From the NCBI GenBank assembly GCA_013003675.1, contig JABDIP010000134.1:1-5211 (forward strand): DNA of 5,211 nucleotides, written 5' to 3'. The number at the start of each line of letters is the position of its first letter. Position 1 is the stretch's first letter. The position numbers were made by a program, and so were the translations under genes. The notes below the pieces were generated by a model, which ran no database searches, was not told the DNA's origin, and was given only the letters and a program-made list of their open reading frames with translations. Origin of the DNA: Inquilinus sp. GTDB taxonomy: Bacteria; Pseudomonadota; Alphaproteobacteria; DSM-16000; Inquilinaceae. Below, piece by piece: positions 1 to 5,211 of this stretch.

Positions 1-95
1 CCCCCAGGAGAGGGTTTTCCGCGGCGGCCTCGAATTCCCCTCTCCTGGGGGAGAGGGAGGGACCCGCGGCGAAGCCGTGGGAGGGTGAAGGGGAG
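1..95. repeat. GC-rich palindromic intergenic repeat element (copy 1, possibly cut by window edge)
   Basis: Bases 1-13 (CCCCCAGGAGAGG) are an exact inverted repeat of 39-51. The right arm also folds on itself: 38-45 (CCCTCTCC) pairs with 50-57 (GGAGAGGG) around a 4-base loop, so two mutually exclusive structures are possible. Further right, 63-70 pairs with 74-81 around GAA, with one G-T pair. The element ends with AGGGTGAAGGGG (82-93), which matches the end of the larger element between kbl and tdh (AGGGTGAGGGGG, 1588-1599). Repeats with this vocabulary are common between genes in GC-rich proteobacteria. It may begin before base 1. No coding sequence is evident in it. Whether it acts as a transcription terminator, an mRNA stabiliser or neither cannot be told from sequence. 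Confidence 0.7.
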
Positions 96-205
96 AGCTG
101 GATCTTCAACTGCGACCGTTTCCGGAAATGTGGTTCGTCGTGTTACTAACCGGCAAAGAAAATGATCCGCGGTCGCGATGGACTTCGACGCTTCCGGCAA
201 CGAGC

Positions 206-210
206 GGTGA
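206..210 (+). promoter_or_regulatory. Ribosome binding site of kbl
   Basis: GGTGA lies 5 bases before the ATG at 216 and matches the 3' part of the Shine-Dalgarno consensus (AGGAGGTGA). It supports starting Kbl at 216. The in-frame ATG at 162 has no comparable site and would add 18 arginine-rich residues absent from known Kbl proteins. Confidence 0.6.
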
Positions 211-215
211 TTCCC

Positions 216-1412
216 ATGAGTGCGCGATTTTTCGATCATCTCGAGTCCGAAACCGCCGCCCTGCGCGAGGCCGGGCTGTACAAGGCCGAACGGGTGATCG
301 CCTCGCCGCAGGCGGCGGAGATCACGGTCGCCGGGGACGGCGGCCACCAGGTGCTGAATTTCTGCGCCAACAACTATCTCGGCCTCGCCGACCATCCGGC
401 GTTGGTCGCCGCGGCGCATCGGGCGCTCGACCGCTACGGTTACGGCATGGCCTCCGTGCGCTTCATCTGCGGCACCCAGGAGGAGCACAAGGCGCTGGAG
501 GCCCGGCTGTCGGCATTCTTCGGTACGCAAGACACCATCCTTTATTCCTCCTGCTTCGACGCCAATACCGGCCTGTTCGAGACAATCCTGGGGGAGCAGG
601 ACGCGGTCATCAGCGACGCCCTCAACCACGCCTCGATCATCGACGGCATCCGCCTGTGCAAGGCGAAGCGGCTGCGCTACGCCAACAACGACATGGCCGA
701 TCTGGAGGCGAAACTGCACGAAGCGCGGGATTGCCGCTTCCGCCTGATCGGCACCGATGGCGTGTTCTCGATGGACGGCATCGTCGCCGACCTGCCGGCG
801 ATCTGCGATTTGGCCGAGCGCCACGACGCGCTGGTCATGGTCGACGACAGCCACGCGGTCGGCTTCATGGGGCCGGGCGGCCGCGGCACGCCGGAGCATT
901 GCGGCGTCGCCGACCGGGTCGCCTTGCGCACCGGCACTTTGGGCAAGGCGCTGGGCGGTGCCGCCGGCGGCTATACCAGCGGGCCACGCGCCATCGTCGA
1001 GTGGCTGCGCCAGCGCTCGCGGCCCTATCTGTTCTCCAACACCCTGGCGCCGGTGATCGCCGCCACCTCGCTCGCCGTGCTCGATCTGCTGCAGGAAAGC
1101 GACGATCTGCGGGAGCGGCTGCGCGACAATGGCCGGCGGTTCCGCGCCGGCATGGAAGCGCTCGGCTTCACCCTGGCCGGCCACGGCCACCCGATCATCC
1201 CGGTCATGCTGGGCGACGCCAAGCTGGCCGAGCGCATGGCCGCCCGGCTGCTGGAGGAGGGCATCTACGTGATCGGCTTCTCCTTCCCGGTCGTGCCCAA
1301 GGGCCAGGCGCGAATCCGCACGCAGATGTCGGCGGGGCACACGCCCGAGCACATCGACCGCGCGCTGGCCGCCTTCGAGAAGATTGGCCGCGAGTTGGGG
1401 GTGATTTCCTGA
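216..1412 (+). CDS. kbl: Glycine C-acetyltransferase (2-amino-3-ketobutyrate CoA ligase)
   Basis: This cytoplasmic PLP enzyme of the alpha-oxoamine synthase family (fold type I) cleaves 2-amino-3-oxobutanoate with CoA to glycine and acetyl-CoA, the second step of threonine breakdown after Tdh. From the ATG at 216 the protein has 398 residues, the length of E. coli Kbl, and I recognise close similarity to it throughout. Visible landmarks are FCANNYLGL (from residue 49), SSCFDAN (111-117), SDALNHASIID with H138 (expected to stack on the PLP ring), DDSHAVG with D210, D211 and H213, and the PLP-lysine motif TGTLGKALGG with K244. Near the C-terminus is KGQARIRTQMSA, whose arginine R368 is expected to hold the substrate carboxylate. 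All key residues are present, so it should be active. The frame stays open up to an ATG at 162, but length and the GGTGA site favour 216. The related enzymes 8-amino-7-oxononanoate synthase and 5-aminolevulinate synthase are unlikely, given the match to Kbl and the tdh neighbour. Confidence 0.97.
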   Translation: MSARFFDHLESETAALREAGLYKAERVIASPQAAEITVAGDGGHQVLNFCANNYLGLADHPALVAAAHRALDRYGYGMASVRFICGTQEEHKALEARLSAFFGTQDTILYSSCFDANTGLFETILGEQDAVISDALNHASIIDGIRLCKAKRLRYANNDMADLEAKLHEARDCRFRLIGTDGVFSMDGIVADLPAICDLAERHDALVMVDDSHAVGFMGPGGRGTPEHCGVADRVALRTGTLGKALGGAAGGYTSGPRAIVEWLRQRSRPYLFSNTLAPVIAATSLAVLDLLQESDDLRERLRDNGRRFRAGMEALGFTLAGHGHPIIPVMLGDAKLAERMAARLLEEGIYVIGFSFPVVPKGQARIRTQMSAGHTPEHIDRALAAFEKIGRELGVIS

Positions 1413-1498
1413 GGGGCAGCGGGAATGACGAGGAGGAGAGAGCGGCACGTAAGCGGTCCGGGCGGGACTGACGATGGATGCCAGGAACTTGATTTCCG
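1413..1498. other. Non-coding spacer after kbl
   Basis: I see no gene here. The stretch includes a purine-rich run (GAGGAGGAGAGAG, 1429-1441) that resembles a strong ribosome binding site but has no suitable start after it. It also contains GCGGGAATGACGA (1419-1431), which resembles one half of the GCGGGAATGACG-type palindromic repeats found between genes in many proteobacteria. No intrinsic terminator for kbl is visible in this part. Confidence 0.5.
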
Positions 1499-1602
1499 AA
1501 GCCCCCTCACCCTAGCCCTCTCCCGCGAGGGGAGAGGGAACGCCGCCGGCACTGGCCAAATCCCCTCTTCCCTCGCGGGAGAGGACTAGGGTGAGGGGGC
1601 TT
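1499..1602. repeat. Long palindromic intergenic repeat element (copy 2) between kbl and tdh
   Basis: Two 40-base arms, 1499-1538 and 1563-1602, are inverted copies. Bases 1499-1515 match 1586-1602 exactly. After one mismatch (1516/1585), 1517-1531 match 1570-1584 exactly, and the match continues through one G-T pair to 1538/1563. The loop is 1539-1562. The left arm is itself a hairpin: CCCTCTCCC (1516-1524) pairs with GGGAGAGGG (1530-1538) around GCGAG, so a cruciform or two small hairpins compete with the long stem. It shares the CCCTCTCC/GGAGAGGG core and the AGGGTGAGGGG end with the element at 1-95. There is no transposase and no coding capacity, so it looks like a non-autonomous palindromic repeat. 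If transcribed, it would form a very stable stem between the kbl and tdh parts of the message. Confidence 0.85.
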
Positions 1603-1611
1603 AAGTAAACT

Positions 1612-1634
1612 CGGGCTCTCATGCCCGCATTTTT
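1612..1634 (+). terminator. Weak hairpin with T-run upstream of tdh
   Basis: CGGGC (1612-1616) pairs with GCCCG (1623-1627) around a 6-base loop and is followed, after CA, by five T's (1630-1634). The stem is short at 5 pairs, but the form is that of an intrinsic terminator or attenuator. It lies about 45 bases before the tdh start, so it would reduce readthrough from kbl rather than end the tdh message. It could equally be chance. Confidence 0.3.
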
Positions 1635-1679
1635 AGGCACGGAACGGCTCCCGGAGAGCCACCCATTGAGGAACGACCC

Positions 1680-2711
<1,032 letters not shown>

Positions 2712-2728
2712 TCGAATGCTCGTGTCGG

Positions 2729-2748
2729 GCGGCGGGGTTCCTCGCCGC
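2729..2748. terminator. Stem-loop in the convergent gap between tdh and the EEP gene
   Basis: GCGGCGGG (2729-2736) pairs with CTCGCCGC (2741-2748), with one G-T pair, around the loop GTTC (2737-2740). It lies between two convergent genes 36 bases apart and touches the stop codon of the minus-strand gene. There is no real T-run on either side, so it is a possible bidirectional transcript end rather than a classic intrinsic terminator. Confidence 0.35.
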
Positions 2749-3581
2749 TATGTATTCGCTCCCTGGGGCGCCAGTTCGAAGATTGCTCGAATCGGAAAAT
2801 GGTCCGACCGTCCCAGCTCGAGAATGTCGGATCGGAGCGGCTCAAGCCGTTGGTCGTAGAAAATGTGGTCCAGCGAGAATTCAAGGTCGATCAGCGAGGT
2901 CGGCCAGCGCCAAGTCTCCTTTCCAGGATTGAATTCGGCGACGGCGTCCACGAATCCTCGTTTGCGGAGAAAGGCTGACGCTTCGCCATTCTCCTCGTTG
3001 AAATCTCCCAGGACCATTGTCGGCATGTCGGGCTTCAACGCGGTCACAAAGTGCTCGATTTCCGTCAACCGTTCATCGTCGGTTGTGAAATAGCCCGATC
3101 CCCAACTGCCGGACTCGCTAACCGGCGGGTGCAAATGAACCTGGAGGACCTGTACCGGGCCGAGAGGCGAGTCGACCTCGACACGCCAGCCGGGAAACCA
3201 ACCGGTGGGCGCACTGATATAGCACGTGCCGTCATCCTCGAATGGGAATCTCGACAGCACGGCGAGCCCGCCGGCGCGGCAACAATGCCGAAAACCCATG
3301 TGCGGAAAGTCGTCGCGCATCGTTGTTCTGATTCCGAGTTCCCACGCCGGGGTGACCTCCTGCAGAAAGACGACATCGGCCCCGGTCCCCCGAATCGCAG
3401 CCATGGTCTCGGGGTCACCGGCAAGCCCGAGATTCACGTTGAATGTCGCAACCGACAGGGTCGGCGCTCCGTTCGTTGCCGCTCTGGGAGGCCGACCCGT
3501 GGCCGCACAATTTGCCTGCAGGAATGCCATCCCCAGAATGGCGACGATAGCGAAAGGCTGGATAGCGCACTTGAATCGCAT
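2748..3581 (-). CDS. Endonuclease/exonuclease/phosphatase (EEP) family protein, probably exported
   Basis: This 277-residue protein has the EEP (DNase I/APE1-like) fold, whose members are metal-dependent phosphodiesterases or phosphatases acting on nucleic acids, phospholipids or phosphoinositides. Expected motifs appear in order: TFNVNLG with N48, FLQEV with metal ligand E75, GGLAVLSRFPF (104-114), VHLHPP with H149, GDFNEENGE with D193 and N195, LDHIF with D238, and SDHFPI with D260 and H261. All catalytic positions seem intact. The N-terminus has R2 and K4 followed by a hydrophobic stretch (residues 6-23) ending near C25, so export is likely. The lipobox is poor (QANC), so secretion rather than lipid anchoring is possible. 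C100, C101 and C120 could form disulfides after export. GAGG (complement of 3588-3591) sits 6 bases before the ATG. The substrate cannot be told. It converges with tdh and diverges from the desaturase-like gene, and appears to be a single-gene unit. Its base composition looks less GC-rich than kbl and tdh. Confidence 0.88.
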   Translation of the reverse strand: MRFKCAIQPFAIVAILGMAFLQANCAATGRPPRAATNGAPTLSVATFNVNLGLAGDPETMAAIRGTGADVVFLQEVTPAWELGIRTTMRDDFPHMGFRHCCRAGGLAVLSRFPFEDDGTCYISAPTGWFPGWRVEVDSPLGPVQVLQVHLHPPVSESGSWGSGYFTTDDERLTEIEHFVTALKPDMPTMVLGDFNEENGEASAFLRKRGFVDAVAEFNPGKETWRWPTSLIDLEFSLDHIFYDQRLEPLRSDILELGRSDHFPIRAIFELAPQGANT

Positions 3582-3595
3582 TTGTGGCCTCAGAC

Positions 3596-3610
3596 GCGCG
3601 ATGTTCGCGC
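3596..3610 (-). promoter_or_regulatory. Hairpin/dyad next to the ribosome binding site of the EEP gene
   Basis: GCGCGA (3596-3601) and TCGCGC (3605-3610) are a perfect 6-base dyad around 3 bases. In the EEP transcript it would form a tight hairpin ending 4 bases before the GAGG ribosome binding site. It could affect translation or be a protein-binding site. Function is not shown. Confidence 0.35.
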
Positions 3611-3671
3611 AGTATTCAAAAGCTTATACAGTCTACCTCGGACCGCGGAGGTGAGTCAGACTTGTCCTCTT

Positions 3672-3739
3672 GGGATCGGGTGGGCGGCAGAGGCCCGTGC
3701 GGTCATAGGCCTCGTGGCGGCCGCTTGCGGACCCATCCC
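3672..3739. repeat. Imperfect long stem-loop in the divergent gap
   Basis: Four segments pair in nested order: GGGAT (3672-3676) with ATCCC (3735-3739), GGGT (3678-3681) with ACCC (3731-3734), GCGGC (3684-3688) with GCCGC (3720-3724), and GAGGCC (3690-3695) with GGCCTC (3708-3713). This gives about 20 pairs with bulges and a 12-base loop. It could be an operator region or a structured leader, but GC-rich DNA yields such stems by chance. Confidence 0.35.
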
Positions 3740-3761
3740 GCCGACCCAAGAATCCTAAAAT
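3725..3761 (+). promoter_or_regulatory. Possible promoter of the desaturase-like gene
   Basis: TTGCGG (3725-3730) and AAGAAT (3748-3753) are 17 bases apart, and a better -10-like hexamer, TAAAAT (3756-3761), lies just after but at a poor distance (25 bases). The A/T-rich patch stands out in a GC-rich setting and lies 60-75 bases before the start codon. Matches to sigma-70 consensus are weak. Confidence 0.25.
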
Positions 3762-3804
3762 AGCCAGATTCCGCGCACCAATACTCATGCTGCCGATGAG
3801 CAGT

Positions 3805-3808
3805 GAGG
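3805..3808 (+). promoter_or_regulatory. Distant ribosome binding site of the desaturase-like gene
   Basis: GAGG is the only Shine-Dalgarno-like sequence near the start but is 13 bases from the ATG at 3822, longer than usual. An in-frame TGA at 3804-3806 rules out any earlier start in this frame, so 3822 is the first possible ATG. Initiation may be weak. Confidence 0.35.
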
Positions 3809-3821
3809 ATGGTCGACACCG

Positions 3822-5183
3822 ATGATATCGGGCGCGGAGCATCAAGACTTGCCGGAGGAAACGGGGCGGCGGGCGCGGTCGACGACGATCGTCCTGTCGG
3901 TTCTGGCCGCCCTCTTCGGCATGCGCGTCCTGAGCCAACTTGTTCAATCGCGATGGTCGCTTCCCATCCTGCCGGATTTTTCCGCCTGGCAGAGCGGCGC
4001 GCTTTCCTACGGTTCGCTGCTGTTCGGCCAGATCGGGTTGATCGTGTTCATGGCCGCCTCGATCCACGCCGTCGCGAGGGGCAAGCGATTGGCAAGGACT
4101 GGCATGGTTCTTTGCGTTCTGGGGTGCCTGTATTGGGCGGTGATGAGCCTTCGCGCCGTCGTCGGATTCTTCGAATTGAGCCAGAATTCATGGTTCGACC
4201 AGCCGTTGCCGACCGCGTTTCATTTCGTCATCGCGACCTTCATAGCGGTGCTGGGGTGGTTCTGGGCGGCGCCGTCGGCCGGCCGGAGACCCTGGCACCG
4301 GATCCCGGCCCGGATCAGTCCGGTCCTGACCTATCCGCTGACGATCCTGTTCGCGCTGTGCCTGTTCACCTGGCTGGTGCGGGTGGGCATCGGCCAGGCG
4401 TTCTCGGCCTATCTGACGGTCGCGCTCGGGGCGACGGCCGTTCTGACCCACGAACTGCTCAACCCCTATCGAAAGACCTGGCTGCCATCGTCCCGGACCG
4501 TCGGCTGGGACGTCGCCTATTTGGTACTGGTCCAGGTGTTTCTCCCCGCCATCCTGTCGCTGGTCGTTGTCGGCGGTCTCTCGGTTTTCCTTGAGTTCCT
4601 GCGGATCGATCCGGCCGGTTTCTGGCCGCATGACTGGCCGCTCGCCGGTCAGCTTCTGCTGATGCTGCTGATCGCCGATCTGCTGCGATATTGGCTGCAT
4701 CGCGCGGCGCATAAGGCGAAATGGCTATGGGCGCTGCATGCCGTCCATCACTCGCCGAAGGAGCTGTACTCGCTCAACGTCGGGCGCTTCCACCCCGGCG
4801 ATAAGGCCCTGCAGTTCCTGGTCGACGCGCTGCCGTTCGCCTTGATGGGCGTCGGTGCCGATGTGTTCGCGACCTATTTCGTGTTCTACGCCGTCAACGG
4901 CTTCTTCCAGCACTGCAACGCCAATCTGCGGCTGGGGCCGCTGAACTGGATCGTCAGCGGGCCAGAGCTGCACCGCTGGCACCACGCCAAGGCCTACAAG
5001 CTGGCCAACCACAATTTCGGCAACAACCTGATCGTCTGGGACGCCTTGTTCGGAACGCGATACCTGCCCGCCGACGCCGCGGTGGGCGAGCTGGGGATCG
5101 GCAATGGCGGCTACCCGAAGGATCTGCCGGGCCAGACACTGGCTCCGTTCGTTGTCAGCCCCGATGTCGAAACGCCGCGATGA
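3822..5183 (+). CDS. Fatty acid hydroxylase / sterol desaturase superfamily membrane protein with long N-terminal membrane domain
   Basis: This 453-residue integral membrane protein of the di-iron, histidine-box superfamily includes sterol desaturases, fatty acid and carotenoid hydroxylases and alkylglycerol monooxygenase; members use O2 to hydroxylate or desaturate lipids. The C-terminal half carries the boxes: HRAAH (293-297), HAVHH (306-310), H324 in RFHPGD, H364 in FFQHCNANL, HRWHH (384-388) and NHNFGNN (396-402), then the usual WDALFGTRY. The segment ELLNPYRKTWLPSSRTVGWD (211-230) resembles the usual start of the bacterial catalytic domain. Residues 1-210 form an extra hydrophobic domain with likely membrane spans near 21-41, 65-84, 93-117, 132-150, 165-190 and 195-212. 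Further spans lie near 230-258 and 272-292 and around 330-362. The substrate is unknown. It diverges from the EEP gene, and its stop overlaps the next start (ATGA), suggesting an operon with the truncated gene that follows. All expected histidines are present. Confidence 0.9.
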   Translation: MISGAEHQDLPEETGRRARSTTIVLSVLAALFGMRVLSQLVQSRWSLPILPDFSAWQSGALSYGSLLFGQIGLIVFMAASIHAVARGKRLARTGMVLCVLGCLYWAVMSLRAVVGFFELSQNSWFDQPLPTAFHFVIATFIAVLGWFWAAPSAGRRPWHRIPARISPVLTYPLTILFALCLFTWLVRVGIGQAFSAYLTVALGATAVLTHELLNPYRKTWLPSSRTVGWDVAYLVLVQVFLPAILSLVVVGGLSVFLEFLRIDPAGFWPHDWPLAGQLLLMLLIADLLRYWLHRAAHKAKWLWALHAVHHSPKELYSLNVGRFHPGDKALQFLVDALPFALMGVGADVFATYFVFYAVNGFFQHCNANLRLGPLNWIVSGPELHRWHHAKAYKLANHNFGNNLIVWDALFGTRYLPADAAVGELGIGNGGYPKDLPGQTLAPFVVSPDVETPR

Positions 5184-5211
5184 GTTTCGACTGGTCCGGC
5201 CGCCTGTTGCC
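5180..5211 (+). CDS. Start of an unidentified gene, cut by the window edge
   Basis: An ATG at 5180 overlaps the stop of the desaturase-like gene in an ATGA arrangement typical of translationally coupled operon genes. The 10 complete codons read MSFDWSGRLL with no stop before the window ends. No clear ribosome binding site precedes it, which fits coupling. Too little is visible to name a family. Confidence 0.5.
   Translation, partial: MSFDWSGRLL

Larger units (their letters stand above)
3582..3821. other. Divergent intergenic region with dyad symmetries
   Basis: This 240-base gap between the divergent EEP and desaturase-like genes has no convincing coding sequence. It should hold promoters for both. 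Besides the dyad at 3596-3610, GTCTACCTC (3631-3639) faces GAGGT (3648-3652) and AGAC (3658-3661), and a larger imperfect stem spans 3672-3739. An A/T-rich patch (TATAAGCTTTTGAATACT on the minus strand, around 3610-3627) is the likeliest place for the EEP promoter, but no good paired -35/-10 set is visible there. Confidence 0.55.

Noticed and set aside
162..215. Longer N-terminus for Kbl from ATG 162
   Set aside because: It would add 18 basic residues not found in known Kbl proteins and lacks a ribosome binding site. ATG 216 gives exactly 398 residues and has GGTGA 5 bases before it.
128..1471. 447-residue open frame on the + strand overlapping all of kbl
   Set aside because: It is the +1-shifted shadow of kbl, dominated by Arg/Ala/Gly as GC-rich shadow frames are, whereas the kbl frame matches a known enzyme along its length.
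1499..1602. CRISPR-like or insertion-sequence interpretation of the inverted repeat
   Set aside because: There is a single inverted pair, no regularly spaced direct repeats, no spacers, no transposase and no visible target duplication.
3051..3758. 235-residue + strand open frame across the EEP gene and the divergent gap
   Set aside because: It is antisense to the EEP motifs, has no family resemblance, and would run through the region expected to hold promoters.
3803..4594. 263-residue + strand frame (GTG start) overlapping the desaturase-like gene
   Set aside because: It is an out-of-frame shadow. The alternative frame contains the histidine boxes and membrane segments.

Overview
The window reads as a piece of a GC-rich proteobacterial chromosome. 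Three things point this way: strong third-position G/C bias in the genes, Kbl and Tdh proteins close to the enterobacterial ones, and intergenic repeats of the CCCTCTCC/GGAGAGGG plus AGGGTGAGGGG type. I would guess an alphaproteobacterium, possibly of the Rhodospirillales, but there is no rRNA or other marker to confirm it.

Layout. Bases 1-215 are non-coding and hold one GC-rich palindromic repeat element (about 1-95) and a leader. Bases 216-1412 (+) encode Kbl, glycine C-acetyltransferase. Bases 1413-1679 hold a second, larger palindromic element (1499-1602, arms of 40 bases) and a small hairpin followed by T's. Bases 1680-2711 (+) encode Tdh, L-threonine 3-dehydrogenase. A 36-base convergent gap with a short stem-loop follows. 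On the minus strand, 3581-2748 encodes a probably exported endonuclease/exonuclease/phosphatase (EEP) fold protein. The 240-base divergent gap 3582-3821 holds several dyad symmetries and perhaps promoters. Bases 3822-5183 (+) encode a large multi-pass membrane protein of the fatty acid hydroxylase / sterol desaturase superfamily. Its stop overlaps the start of another gene (5180 onward), which is cut off by the window edge.

How the genes work together. Tdh oxidises L-threonine to 2-amino-3-oxobutanoate with NAD+, and Kbl cleaves that unstable product with CoA to glycine and acetyl-CoA. Together they form the two-step threonine-to-glycine pathway. The gene order is the usual kbl-tdh, but here a long inverted repeat lies between the two genes and tdh has its own good ribosome binding site. 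The EEP protein and the desaturase-like protein have no evident link to threonine catabolism or to each other beyond divergent placement.

I see no tRNA, rRNA, CRISPR array, transposase or recognisable defence system. I could not identify a clearly new biological system. The items most worth following up are the repeat elements flanking kbl, the long N-terminal membrane domain of the desaturase-like protein with its ATGA-coupled partner, and the structured divergent intergenic region.
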